Source of the DNA: Streptomyces sp. CB01201
GTDB taxonomy: Bacteria; Actinomycetota; Actinomycetes; Streptomycetales; Streptomycetaceae
DNA length: 50,158 nt
Assembly (NCBI RefSeq): GCF_002803085.1
Contig: NZ_NNBJ01000033.1
Span: 1 to 50,158, forward strand
Reading direction: 5' to 3'
A program made the translations under genes and the position numbers. Positions 24,187-34,614 of the stretch are shown here, piece by piece (positions within the stretch are counted from its first letter, which is position 1; the number at the start of each line of letters is the position of its first letter). Below the pieces are notes generated by a model. That model made no database searches and was not told where the DNA came from. It was given only the letters and a program-made list of their open reading frames with translations.

Positions 24187-24648
24187 TCAGCGCTCGCAGG
24201 CGATGCCGTCGCCGTCCCGGTCCAGGTGCGGGGCGTAGCCGGGGTCTCCGCGGTGCAGTGGTGTGACCCCGGCGGCCCGCGCGGCGGTGCAGTTCTTGTA
24301 GTACACGTCGCTGCCGCCCTCGTTCCCCCCGCCGTCCATCGGCGGCGGCGGGACCGGGGCCGTCATCTTGGGCTTCGGCGGGGCCTTGGGCACCGGAGGC
24401 TTCGCGGCGGCTGCGGGTGGTGTGCTGTGGGTCGGCGTCGGCGTCGGGGTCGGACTGGCGCTGGGGCTCGGCGAGTCCGACGGCGACGGGGAGGACGTGG
24501 GCGACTGCGTGGGCGTCGCGGCCGGGCTGCTCGCCGCGGGCTTCGCGGGTTTGGCCGAGTCGTCCTGGCAGCCGGCCGTGGTGAGGGCGACCGCACCGAG
24601 CAGGCCGGAGATGAGCAGGGTGCGAACGGCTGGTCTTGATATGCGCAT
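24187..24648 (-). CDS. excalibur-domain lipoprotein
   Basis: 153 residues. A lipoprotein signal peptide ends in the lipobox TTAGC, then a long Ser/Pro/Thr spacer typical of wall-spanning regions, then an excalibur calcium-binding domain at the C-terminus (YYKNCTAARAAGVTPLHRGD to LDRDGDGIACE, a DxDxDG loop). Probably an extracellular, membrane-anchored protein of the cell envelope. Convergent with the DeoR gene, three bases apart. Confidence 0.88.
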   Translation of the reverse strand: MRISRPAVRTLLISGLLGAVALTTAGCQDDSAKPAKPAASSPAATPTQSPTSSPSPSDSPSPSASPTPTPTPTHSTPPAAAAKPPVPKAPPKPKMTAPVPPPPMDGGGNEGGSDVYYKNCTAARAAGVTPLHRGDPGYAPHLDRDGDGIACER

Positions 24649-24785
24649 GCGGCGGCTCTCTCGGACGATCGTGGTTCTTGTAATGATCTGGTGAAGAAGA
24701 GAGTACGGGCTGCAAAGGTTCCGTAAAGCGAGTTGGGCGAACTCGGTCAATTCCAGCCACCCGATGGGCCGGGCGGGCACACAAG

Positions 24786-24822
24786 AGGCGGTTACGGCAG
24801 CAGCCCGCCGCCGTAACCGCCT
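24786..24822. terminator. terminator of the chitosanase gene
   Basis: AGGCGGTTACGGC and its complement, 13 pairs, 15 bases past the chitosanase stop on the minus strand. Confidence 0.7.
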
Positions 24823-24837
24823 TTCCTGTGGGGGGAG

Positions 24838-25704
24838 TTAACCGATGTGGTACGGGTCGCCGTACACCTTCCAGTCGAGCGGGGTGTTCAGATCGAGGTT
24901 GCCCTTCTTCAGGAACACGCGCTGCTCGGTGTCGACGCGGCTGGTGTCGCTGTGCGCCTCCTCCTGCTTCATCGCCCAGACCCGGGCGTCGAGGAAGGCG
25001 TTGAGGTACGTCGTCTCGTTGCCGCCCTGGGCCGGGGTCTTGGCCTTGGCGAGGGCCCGCTTGCGGATGGAGCTGAAGCTGGTCGGGTCACTGCCGTCGC
25101 CGTGCATCACGATGGCGTCGTAGTAGATGAACTGGCCGAGTGTGCCGACCCCGTCCGACTTGCCCCGGCCGACCGCCGGGTCGAAGTACACCCGGTCCCG
25201 CTCGTCGTTCTGGGCCTGCTTGAACGCCGTCTCCGAGGCCGCGGTCTTCCAGTCCTTGGTGAAGTTCGGGTCGAGTCCCTTGTGCGAGTCGGTCCCGTTG
25301 ACCTTCTCCAGGGCCGGCAGGTACTTCGCGAGGACGTTACCGGGGTTGCGGGCCGTGTACAGCTTGACCAGGTCGAGCATGTCACCGGTGCCCGAGCAGA
25401 AGCCGATGATGCCGGCGGTGTAGCCCCGGCCGTCCTTGATGTCCTCGATGTACTTGTACTGCGCCTTCCAGTCCAGCGAGGAGTTCTCCGCGCTGGAGAC
25501 GAGCTGCATGGCTATGTCCTTCTTCGCCGGGTCGTCGAGCCCGGTCGCGGCGGCATTGATCACCGACGCATTGTCCGCCGTGGGGGCGGCCGGGTTCTCC
25601 GCGGCGTACGCCGTGACCGGGACCGCGAGGAGCGCGGTGCCGAGCAGGGCGCGTACGGCGATCTTGGTACGACGTGCGGTGACCTTGTGGTGGGGGGTGT
25701 GCAC
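24838..25704 (-). CDS. GH46 chitosanase, secreted
   Basis: 288 residues from GTG 25704, preferred over ATG 25716 because GGAGG lies five bases before it. Signal peptide VRALLGTALLAVPVTAYA. The mature enzyme matches family GH46: catalytic Glu E73 (SSAENSSLDWKAQY) and Asp D91 (EDIKDGRGYT), 18 residues apart as in the Streptomyces N174 enzyme, plus GIIGFCSGTGDM and FIYYDAIVMHG. It hydrolyses chitosan outside the cell by an inverting mechanism. The palindrome at 25745-25759 points to CsnR-type control. Confidence 0.95.
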   Translation of the reverse strand: MHTPHHKVTARRTKIAVRALLGTALLAVPVTAYAAENPAAPTADNASVINAAATGLDDPAKKDIAMQLVSSAENSSLDWKAQYKYIEDIKDGRGYTAGIIGFCSGTGDMLDLVKLYTARNPGNVLAKYLPALEKVNGTDSHKGLDPNFTKDWKTAASETAFKQAQNDERDRVYFDPAVGRGKSDGVGTLGQFIYYDAIVMHGDGSDPTSFSSIRKRALAKAKTPAQGGNETTYLNAFLDARVWAMKQEEAHSDTSRVDTEQRVFLKKGNLDLNTPLDWKVYGDPYHIG

Positions 25705-25744
25705 CTGGACCTCCATGAGGAAGTTCGTCGCTCCGGTGTTCTGT

Positions 25745-25759
25745 TAGGAAACTTTCCTA
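25745..25759. promoter_or_regulatory. CsnR-like operator of the chitosanase gene
   Basis: TAGGAAA-C-TTTCCTA, a perfect palindrome about 40 bases before the GTG. It matches the chitosanase operator that I recall for the ROK-family repressor CsnR of Streptomyces. Confidence 0.75.
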
Positions 25760-25927
25760 CCATTAACGGGAAGCGGCCGTACACCCCTGCGGCACAAGGA
25801 AGTTGAGGGGGTTGAGGGGGCGGGAGGCGCTCCGGTCCGGCCGGCCCGCGCGGCGGCGGACGCACGACTAGACTGACGGGTCGCCGTCACCGCAGGTCGG
25901 CACGCCAGCCAGAAGGAGCACCGCACG

Positions 25928-26773
25928 TTGTCCGAGAACCATGGGGCAGCCGTCCCGTCCCCGGGCGCGACCCGCCTCACCCTCGTCTCCGACTGCGGCA
26001 GTTGCTTCGGCCTGTGCTGTGTCTCGCTCGCCTACTCGGCGTCCGCCGACTTCGCGATCGACAAGCCGGCCGGCAAGCCCTGCCCCAACCTCCAGCAGGA
26101 CTTCCGCTGCGGAATCCACCGCGAGCTGCGGGGCCGGGGCTTCCAGGGCTGCACGGTGTACGACTGCTTCGGGGCCGGTCAGAAGGTGTCGCAGGAGACC
26201 TTCCAGGGCCGCGACTGGCGGGCGGCGCCGGAGACGGCCGCGGCGATGTTCGAGGTCTTCCCGGTGATGCGGCAGCTCCACGAGCTGCTCTGGTACGTCA
26301 CCGAGGCGCTCGCCCTGGCGAAGGCGCGGCCCGTCCACGCGGAGCTGCGCGCGGTCCTGGCCGAGACCGAGGCGTTCACGGCGCTCGCCCCCGATGCCCT
26401 GGCCGGGCTCGACGTGCCGAGCCACCGGGACAAGGTGAACCAACTGCTGCTGCGCGCAAGCGAGTTGGTGCGGGCCGAGTACCCGGGCAGGAAGAAGGAC
26501 CGCCGGGGTGCCGACCTCATGGGTGCCCGGCTCAAGGGCGCCGATCTGCGCGGCGCGAACCTGCGGGGCGCCTTCCTCATCGCCGCCGATCTGCGCGGCG
26601 CGGATCTGCGCCTGGCCGATCTGATCGGCGCGGACTTCCGCGACGCACGTCTTTCGGGCGCCGATCTGACCGAGGCGTTCTTCCTGACCCAGGCCCAGCT
26701 GAACGCGGCGAAGGGCGACGCGACGACCAGGATCCCGCCGTCGCTGGCGCGCCCCGCGCACTGGTTGGGCTAG
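25928..26773 (+). CDS. pentapeptide-repeat protein with a cysteine-rich N-terminus
   Basis: 281 residues, TTG start with AAGGAG 9-10 bases upstream; -10-like TAGACT at 25869-25874. Residues 20-80 hold nine Cys in a CxxCxxxCC...C...C...CxxxxC pattern (SDCGSCFGLCC, KPCPNLQQDFRC, GCTVYDC) that could bind metal. A helical middle (about 95-185) is followed by pentapeptide repeats A(D/N)LxG from about 195 to 260 (GADLMGARLKGADLRGANL...), a right-handed beta-helix. Some such proteins mimic DNA or protect gyrase; no such claim can be made here. Confidence 0.88.
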   Translation: MSENHGAAVPSPGATRLTLVSDCGSCFGLCCVSLAYSASADFAIDKPAGKPCPNLQQDFRCGIHRELRGRGFQGCTVYDCFGAGQKVSQETFQGRDWRAAPETAAAMFEVFPVMRQLHELLWYVTEALALAKARPVHAELRAVLAETEAFTALAPDALAGLDVPSHRDKVNQLLLRASELVRAEYPGRKKDRRGADLMGARLKGADLRGANLRGAFLIAADLRGADLRLADLIGADFRDARLSGADLTEAFFLTQAQLNAAKGDATTRIPPSLARPAHWLG

Positions 26774-26835
26774 GGCGTGCCCGACGGATCCCGTCTGGGA
26801 CGCGCGGCCCTGGCAGGCCGTCCGCCGGACAGGCG

Positions 26836-26871
26836 CCAGCCGGTCACGGGGGCTGACGCCGCACCGGCTGG
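26836..26871. terminator. hairpin between convergent genes
   Basis: CCAGCCGGT and ACCGGCTGG, 9 pairs with an 18-base loop, between the pentapeptide and TIGR03086 genes. Confidence 0.45.
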
Positions 26872-26897
26872 GCCGGCCGGCCGGGGGGCCGGTTCGC

Positions 26898-27518
26898 TCA
26901 GCGGGCGGTCCCCGCGGTCCAGCCCGGGTCGCGGCCGCTCATGCCGATGAGGCGGTCCAGCATCGGGGCCTCGTCGGGGACGTCGACGGGCGGGCCGAAG
27001 GCCGAGCCCCGGGCGGCCGGGTCGTCCTTCGACGGGGCGAGGAAGGCGTAGGCGATCTCCAGGTCGCCCGGGGCCGCACGGAAGTCCTGTCCCGTGGACC
27101 TCGCCAAGTCCCAGCCGTGGACGACCAGTTCGTCGAGGCCGACGCGGCCCGTGACGGTGGCCGGGAGCGTGAGACCACCCACCTGGGTCACGCCCTCCCA
27201 GGTCGCCGGCTCCCGCCAGGCCGCGGCCATCGCGGCCAGGCTCTCGGGCAGGGCGGCTCGCCAGTCCTCGGGCAGCTCGGGCGGCGCCACGGTGCCGGGA
27301 GGCGTGTCGGTCGTGGGGCCGGACTTCTTGTGCGCCGCGTCCTGGAAGGCGACGCTCAGCCCGAGCACATGCGAGAGGAGTTCCCGCAGTGCGTACTGGG
27401 GGCAGGGCGTCGGCCCGGCGAGGTGCTCGTCGCGCACACCCCCGAGCAGACGGCACAGCTCGTCGGCGGCCGGGCCGAGGTCGGGCAGGGGTGCGTGGGT
27501 ATCGGATTGGCTGCTCAT
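26898..27518 (-). CDS. TIGR03086-type DinB-like metal-binding protein
   Basis: 206 residues from ATG 27518; upstream in-frame starts cannot be excluded because the RBS is weak. The family (mycothiol maleylpyruvate isomerase N-terminal/DinB-like four-helix bundle) shows GVRDEHLAGPTPCPQYALRE, LLSHVLGLSVAFQDAA with a metal His, and DELVVHGWDLARSTGQ with a second metal His. Members often use or sit near mycothiol-dependent reactions. Substrate unknown; no operon partner. Confidence 0.8.
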   Translation of the reverse strand: MSSQSDTHAPLPDLGPAADELCRLLGGVRDEHLAGPTPCPQYALRELLSHVLGLSVAFQDAAHKKSGPTTDTPPGTVAPPELPEDWRAALPESLAAMAAAWREPATWEGVTQVGGLTLPATVTGRVGLDELVVHGWDLARSTGQDFRAAPGDLEIAYAFLAPSKDDPAARGSAFGPPVDVPDEAPMLDRLIGMSGRDPGWTAGTAR

Positions 27519-27729
27519 GCAGGGGAGACCGTGCGGGCGCCGGGAACTCATCGGTGGGCCGGGGCCGGTGGGCGAGCTGTGTCGCGGGTGCGGTGTTGAT
27601 CGGGCGGCCCTTGCGCGGCGACGCCGGGCGGGATCGGCGCGGGCCACGATCTCGGCTCGCACTCTTGCCGTGCACGCGTCACCGTGTCATACAGGTCTGG
27701 ACCTTTTCCGTGGGACGGAGGGCCCCGCC

Positions 27730-28752
27730 GTGCGCCGAGGAGCAAGCCGCCGAGCCCGCGGCCGAACCATGGGGCGGGCCGGCCGCCGGGCCGCGGGGAG
27801 CTGCGGGCTTCTCGTCGTCCTGTCGCTGCTGCTCGTCGGGTGCGGCGCCGGGGACGACAGGGACCGTACGAGCCCCTCCGTGCCCGGCGAGGTCACCGCG
27901 CAGGCGAGCAGCGCCACCTCGGTGCACGTCATGTGGCGGCCGTCCACCGACAACAGGGCCGTCACCGGGTACGAGATCCTGCGGGACGGCACGACGGCCA
28001 AGGCGGTCCCCGCCGGTCGCGACATGATCGACGTCGACGGCCTCACCGCCTCGACCGCGTACCGCTTCACCGTGCGGGCCCTGGACGCCGCTGGAAACCG
28101 CTCGGCCCCCAGCGCCCCCGCATCCCTCACCACCCCCGCCGCGACCCCGGACGACAAACGGCCGCCGACCGCTCCGGTCCGGCTGACCGGCCGCGCGGAC
28201 GGTACCGGCGCTGCCGTCCTGAGCTGGGGCCGGGCCACGGACGACGTGGGGGTGACGGCGTACGACGTCTATCAGGAGGGCGCCCGGATCCACAGCGTCG
28301 GCGGCAGCCTGACCACGGCGCACGTCACCGGTCTGCGGCCCGGTACCGTCTACACCTTCACCGTGCGCGCCCGGGACGCGGCGGACAACTCCTCACCGGA
28401 CAGCGGCGCGGTCGACGTCACCACCGCCTCCGCGCCCGGCGCGCCCCCGAGCACCGCGCCCACCGGACTGCGGGCGTCCGCCGCGCGGGCCGCGTCCGGA
28501 AACGGTACGGACGTCACCCTGCACTGGGTGCCCCCGCGCACCGGCGGGGACATCGGCGCCTACCAGCTCTTCCTCAACGGCGCCCCGACGACCACGATCG
28601 TGCCCGGCACCCCGTCGCCCGAAGGCCTCAGCTCGTACGCCTTCACCGTGACGGACCCGCCCGGCACCCGCTACAGCGTGAAGATCCGGGCCAGGCTGCC
28701 GGACGGCAAGTGGGGTGACTTCTCGGCCCAGCCGACCGTGATCGTTCCCTGA
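27730..28752 (+). CDS. lipoprotein with fibronectin type III domains
   Basis: 340 residues from GTG 27730 (GGAGGG seven bases upstream). Lipobox LLLVGC follows an Arg-rich n-region, so the protein is anchored outside. Three FN3 domains: about 55-140 (GEVTAQASSATSVHVMWRPS...YRFTVRALDAAGN), 150-235 (YTFTVRARDAADN), 245-340 (a longer, diverged one). No catalytic domain is present; it may bind carbohydrate or protein partners. GC-rich single gene. Confidence 0.85.
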   Translation: MRRGASRRARGRTMGRAGRRAAGSCGLLVVLSLLLVGCGAGDDRDRTSPSVPGEVTAQASSATSVHVMWRPSTDNRAVTGYEILRDGTTAKAVPAGRDMIDVDGLTASTAYRFTVRALDAAGNRSAPSAPASLTTPAATPDDKRPPTAPVRLTGRADGTGAAVLSWGRATDDVGVTAYDVYQEGARIHSVGGSLTTAHVTGLRPGTVYTFTVRARDAADNSSPDSGAVDVTTASAPGAPPSTAPTGLRASAARAASGNGTDVTLHWVPPRTGGDIGAYQLFLNGAPTTTIVPGTPSPEGLSSYAFTVTDPPGTRYSVKIRARLPDGKWGDFSAQPTVIVP

Positions 28753-28918
28753 GCCGGAGGCGGGTCGGCGGTGAGGGGCAGTCGGGTGGGCCCCGGCCCG
28801 GCGGACGCCTCCGCGGGATCCTCGCGGCAAGCGGTGGTCCGCGCAGGGGTGCCACCGGATGCGGCACCCGGCCGAGCACCGGATGCGCGGGCGCTGTCCG
28901 CGTGGTGCATTGAGTCCC

Positions 28919-30277
28919 ATGGACGCGGACCAGGACCTGCGAGCGACGGTCGACGCTCTGATGGACGGGCTGCGGGCAGACCTGGAACGGCTGGCCCGCA
29001 TCCCCTCGATCGCTTTCCCCGGCTTCCCTTCCGAACCGGTACGCCAGGCGCACGACCTGGTGGTGGAGCTGCTGAAGGACGCCGGAGTCGAGCACGTGGA
29101 GCGGCTCGACCTGCCCGACACCGCGCCGATCATCTACGCCGAGATTCCCCCGCCGCACCCGGACGCCCCCACGGTGCTGCTCTACGCCCACTACGACGTC
29201 CAGCCGCCCGGCGACGAGTCGCTGTGGCACTCGCCGCCGTTCGAGCCGACGCCGGTCGAGGGCGGCCTGCGGGCCCGCGGCATCGCCGACGACAAGTCCA
29301 ACATCATCGTCCACCTCGGCATGCTCCGGGCCTACGGCGGCCGTCCGCCGACCGGTATCAAGATCGTGATCGAGGGCCAGGAGGAGTACGGCAGCGCCTT
29401 CGACGACTACCCGCCCACCGACCCCGAACGGTTCGCCTGCGATGCGATGGTCATCGCCGACATGGGTAACATCCGACCCGGCTCACCCACCCTCACCACC
29501 GGCCTGCGGGGCGCGAGCGAAGTGCTCGTCGAGGTGCGCACGCTGGCCGAGGCGCGGCACAGCGGGGAGTTCGGCGGCGCGGCCCCCGACGCGCTCCTGG
29601 CCCTGCTGCACGCGCTCGCCACCCTGCACGACCCCGACGGCGATGTGGCCGTGCCCGGACTGCGCCGCGAGGCCTGGTCCGGCACCTCGTACACCGAGGA
29701 CGAGTTCCGCGAGCTCGCGGCGGTGCGTGACGGGGTCCCGCTGATCGGCACCGGCAGCCTCGGCGAACGGCTGTGGAGCGGTCCCGCGATCACCGTGATC
29801 GGCATCGACGCCCCGGGCGTCGACCACGCTGCCTCGGCGGTGGTGCCGTACGCCCGCGCCAAACTGAACCTCCGCTTCCACCCCGAGCAGGATCCGAGGG
29901 AGGCGCAGGGCAGGCTGATCGCCCATCTGGAGGCACAGCGGCCGTTCGGAATCGGGCTCACGGTCACCGCGGGCGACACTGGCCCCGGGTTCGAGCCCGC
30001 GACCGACGGCCCGGCCTGTCGCGCGGCGCTCACCGCGCTGCGCGAGGGCTGGGGCGCGGAGCCCGCGTTCGCGGCGAGCGGCGGCTCGATCCCGCTGGTC
30101 AACGGTCTCGCGAAGGCGGTGCCGGGCGCGGAGGTGCTGCTCTTCGGCGCACAGGACAGCCTGTGCGCGCTGCACGCCCCGAACGAACGCGTCCTGTTCT
30201 CCGAACTGCGCGGCGCGGTCATCGCGGAGGCGGCCTTCCTACGGGAGTACGCGGCGGCGTTCGGGAGCGGGTCGTGA
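28919..30277 (+). CDS. M20-family dipeptidase
   Basis: 452 residues. Zn peptidase of the M20 family (CNDP/DapE-like). Metal and catalytic motifs: H91-x-D93 (HYDVQPPG), ARGIADDKSN (bridging Asp), EGQEEYGS (catalytic and metal Glu). The final metal His is in DSLCALHAPNE. Cleaves small peptides or related amides in the cytosol. Its stop overlaps the start of the YfcC-type carrier (GTGA), so substrate import and hydrolysis are likely linked. Confidence 0.9.
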   Translation: MDADQDLRATVDALMDGLRADLERLARIPSIAFPGFPSEPVRQAHDLVVELLKDAGVEHVERLDLPDTAPIIYAEIPPPHPDAPTVLLYAHYDVQPPGDESLWHSPPFEPTPVEGGLRARGIADDKSNIIVHLGMLRAYGGRPPTGIKIVIEGQEEYGSAFDDYPPTDPERFACDAMVIADMGNIRPGSPTLTTGLRGASEVLVEVRTLAEARHSGEFGGAAPDALLALLHALATLHDPDGDVAVPGLRREAWSGTSYTEDEFRELAAVRDGVPLIGTGSLGERLWSGPAITVIGIDAPGVDHAASAVVPYARAKLNLRFHPEQDPREAQGRLIAHLEAQRPFGIGLTVTAGDTGPGFEPATDGPACRAALTALREGWGAEPAFAASGGSIPLVNGLAKAVPGAEVLLFGAQDSLCALHAPNERVLFSELRGAVIAEAAFLREYAAAFGSGS

Positions 30278-31878
30278 CGGCGCCGCCCCAAGTCCCGCCC
30301 CCGGAGCCGCCGTTCGAGGAACCGGCACCGCACAAGAGGGCGGGACTGCGCTTCCCCAGCGCCCTGACGATCCTCGCGATCGTCACGGTGGCCGTGTGGA
30401 TCCTGGCCTTCGTCATCCCGTCCGGCGCGTACGACCGCAACGCCGACGGGGCGCCCGTCGAGGGCACGTACCACCGGGTCGACAGCGGCCAGAGCTTCGT
30501 GGACCGGCTCAACGACCTCTTCCTCTCCCCGGTGAACGGTCTGTACGGCATCCAGGACGCCAAGACCGGCCGGGTCGGCCCCTCGCTGGCCGGTGAACTG
30601 TACGGCAGCGCCGGGGTGTTCCTCTTCGTGCTCGCCATCGGCGCGTTCATCACCGTGGTCTTCGCCACCGGCGCGCTCGACCGGGGCATCGGGCTGCTGG
30701 CCCACCGGCTGCGCGAGCGCGGAGCGCTGCTGATCGCCGGTGTGATGACGGTGTTCTCGGTGCTCGGCACGGTCGAGGGCTTCGCGGAGGAGACCCTCGG
30801 CTTCTACGGACTGATCGTGCCGCTGATGCTGGCACTCGGCTACGACCGGCTCGTCGCAACCGGCACGATCATCGTGGGCGCGGGCATCGGCGTGCTGTGC
30901 TCGACGGTCAACCCCTTCGCGACGGGCGTGGCCTCGTCCGCCGCCGACATCTCCCTGGGCGACGGCATCGTGCTGCGCTTCGTGATGTGGCTGGTCCTGA
31001 CGGCGGTGTCGATCCTGTACGTGGTCCGCTACGGCCGGCGCGTACAACGGGACCCGTCGAAGTCCCTGACGGGCTTCCTGCCGGGGGACCGGGACCACGC
31101 GCAGCCGGCGCCTGCGGACGGGACGGGCGGACCCCGCGAGGCGGATCCGGCACCGGGGCCGCCTGCCGCCACGGACGGTCCGCCGGAGCTGACCGGCACC
31201 CACAAACTGGTGCTGACCCTGCTCACCCTCGTCTTCGCCTTCATGATCTTCTCGGTGGTGCCGTGGTCCAGCGCCCTGACGGGCAAGGCGGACGCCACCC
31301 CGTACGGCTGGGAACTGGGCTGGTCCTTCCCGCAGTTGGCGGCGCTCTTCCTGGTGGCGGCGGTCCTGGTGGGTGTCGCGGCCCGGCTCGGCGAGGCCGA
31401 GCTGAGCTCGACGATCATCCAGGGCGCGGCGGACTTCATCTCCCCGGCGCTCGTCATCGTGCTCGCCCGGGGCGTGACCGTCATCATGAACAACTCGCAG
31501 ATCACCGACACCGTGCTGCACTCCATCGAGGGCGTGGTGCGCGGGGCCCCGTCCGCTCTGTTCGCCGTGCTCGTCTTCGTGGTGAACCTGCCGCTGGCCT
31601 TCCTGATCCCCTCGACCTCGGGGCACGCCACGCTCGCGATGCCGATCCTGGCCCCGCTGGCGGACTTCGCGGGCGTCTCGCGCGCGGTGATGGTCACCGC
31701 CTGGCAGGCGGCCAGCGGATGGATGAACCTGTGGGTGCCGACCACCGCCGTCACCATCGGCGGTGTGGCCCTGGCGAAGGTCGGCTACAACAAGTACCTG
31801 CGCTTCGTGGCCCCGCTGCTCGCGATCCTGTTCGTCCTGATCTGCGCCTTCGTGGCCGCGGGCGCGGCCCTCACGTGA
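30274..31878 (+). CDS. YfcC/DcuC-superfamily membrane carrier
   Basis: 534 residues from GTG 30274 with about 12 membrane segments and a Pro-rich cytoplasmic loop near 285-310. Pattern of the YfcC (arginine/ornithine or C4-dicarboxylate) family: ILAFVIPSGAYDR near the start, STVNPFATGVASSAADISLG in the middle, NNSQITDTVLHSIEG and IPSTSGHATLAMPILAPLAD near the end. Coupled to the M20 peptidase. Substrate unknown: amino acid, dipeptide or dicarboxylate. Confidence 0.85.
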   Translation: MTAPPQVPPPEPPFEEPAPHKRAGLRFPSALTILAIVTVAVWILAFVIPSGAYDRNADGAPVEGTYHRVDSGQSFVDRLNDLFLSPVNGLYGIQDAKTGRVGPSLAGELYGSAGVFLFVLAIGAFITVVFATGALDRGIGLLAHRLRERGALLIAGVMTVFSVLGTVEGFAEETLGFYGLIVPLMLALGYDRLVATGTIIVGAGIGVLCSTVNPFATGVASSAADISLGDGIVLRFVMWLVLTAVSILYVVRYGRRVQRDPSKSLTGFLPGDRDHAQPAPADGTGGPREADPAPGPPAATDGPPELTGTHKLVLTLLTLVFAFMIFSVVPWSSALTGKADATPYGWELGWSFPQLAALFLVAAVLVGVAARLGEAELSSTIIQGAADFISPALVIVLARGVTVIMNNSQITDTVLHSIEGVVRGAPSALFAVLVFVVNLPLAFLIPSTSGHATLAMPILAPLADFAGVSRAVMVTAWQAASGWMNLWVPTTAVTIGGVALAKVGYNKYLRFVAPLLAILFVLICAFVAAGAALT

Positions 31879-31880
31879 AA

Positions 31881-31922
31881 CGGCTCCGCCCCCGGTGCTG
31901 TGCGGTACCGGGGGCGGAGCCG
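31881..31922. terminator. bidirectional terminator, carrier / malate synthase
   Basis: CGGCTCCGCCCCCGGT and its exact complement, 16 pairs, between two convergent genes. Confidence 0.8.
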
Positions 31923-31940
31923 AGTGCGTAACGCGTGGGG

Positions 31941-33560
<1,620 letters not shown>

Positions 33561-33673
33561 GAGCTGTCACTCCTTCGCGGGCGGTGCCCTGACGGCCGCC
33601 GGGTCGCCAAGCATGGCACTCAGTGCCAGGGCTCCGAGGTACGACTGCGGGCGCCGGTTGATCTGACGGGCGC

Positions 33674-33726
33674 TTCTGAACAGTGGATACTAGTTTCCTC
33701 ATGGTGGAAGTTCAATGGTTTGTTGA
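33674..33726 (-). promoter_or_regulatory. aceB promoter with both operator types
   Basis: Minus-strand promoter TTGAAC (rc 33710-33715)-N17-TAGTAT (rc 33687-33692). Strong AllR-type site TTCCTCATGGTGGAA (33695-33709) fills the spacer; a weak site TTCTGAACAGTGGAT (33674-33688) is 21 bp away at the start point. The second motif TCAAT-GGTTT-GTTGA (33712-33726) overlaps the -35. Confidence 0.75.
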
Positions 33727-33825
33727 TGTCGAGATTCTCCGGTTCGAGGGACCATGGCGCTGGGTGCCACCCCGTTCACTCCGTGTTTTCGGTGGCTGCC
33801 CGATGTCGTCCCGTCTACTCCAGGT

Positions 33826-34458
33826 CTACTGGAGACGGCTCAGATCCGCCTCCGTGTCGATGTCGTACGGCTCCGCCACGTCCCCGCACTCGACGAGATC
33901 GATCTCCGCCCCGTGGGCCTTCAGATAGGCCCGGGCGCCCCGGTCGCCGGTCGCGCTCGCCGCGATGTCCGCCCAGCGCTCCGCGCCGAAGAGCACCGGG
34001 TGGCCGCGCTTTCCGTCGTACGACGCCGCCGCCAGGGAGTCGCCCGAACGGTGGGCGGCCAGCACCCGGGCCACCGCCGCGGCGCCGATTCCGGGCTGGT
34101 CGACGAGCGAGACCAGCGCGGCGCGGCCCCCGCCGTCCTGGCCGCCCTCGGCCGCCGCCTCGACCAGCGCCTCAAGCCCTGCCCGCAGCGAGGAGCCCAT
34201 GCCCTCGGACCAGTCCGGGTTGTCGATCAGTACGCAGCCCGCCAGGTCCGCGCGGGCCCGCACCTCCTCGGCGGCGGCGCCCAGCACCACGTACACCGTG
34301 CCGCAGCCGCCCTCGCGCAGGACCCGCACCGCGTTCTCCACGAGGGGGCGGCCCCGGTGCGGGAGCAGGGCCTTGGGGCGGCCGCCGAGCCGGCGGCCGC
34401 CACCCGCCGCGAGGAGCAGCCCGGTGACCTGTGCCGCATTTGTCATCGCTTGTGTCAT
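33826..34458 (-). CDS. MocA/MobA-like nucleotidyltransferase
   Basis: 210 residues from ATG 34458 (a second ATG at 34446 is possible). NTP-transferase motif LLAAGGGRRLGGRPKALL at the N-terminus, VSLVDQPGIG in the middle, then GHPVLFG. The family includes MocA, which adds CMP to molybdopterin for xanthine dehydrogenases. Beside purine-catabolism genes this is the best guess, though xanthine dehydrogenase is not in the window. Its 3' end lies only 100 bases from the aceB operators. Confidence 0.75.
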   Translation of the reverse strand: MTQAMTNAAQVTGLLLAAGGGRRLGGRPKALLPHRGRPLVENAVRVLREGGCGTVYVVLGAAAEEVRARADLAGCVLIDNPDWSEGMGSSLRAGLEALVEAAAEGGQDGGGRAALVSLVDQPGIGAAAVARVLAAHRSGDSLAAASYDGKRGHPVLFGAERWADIAASATGDRGARAYLKAHGAEIDLVECGDVAEPYDIDTEADLSRLQ

Positions 34459-34614
34459 GGCCCCAGATATACCCCGGGCTTCCTGCGAATTCCGTCCCCG
34501 GAGTGGCGCACGACACACCGTATGGCGTTAACTGGCCCGCGAATCCCGGCAGTTGACCTTCGCTGCACGGGTTGTGAACACCTGCACAAGGACGTGCGTG
34601 GGGGAGGACTTTTG

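Noticed and set aside
24786..24822. Small RNA gene between the excalibur and chitosanase genes
   Set aside because: The only structure is a single 13-bp hairpin in terminator position.
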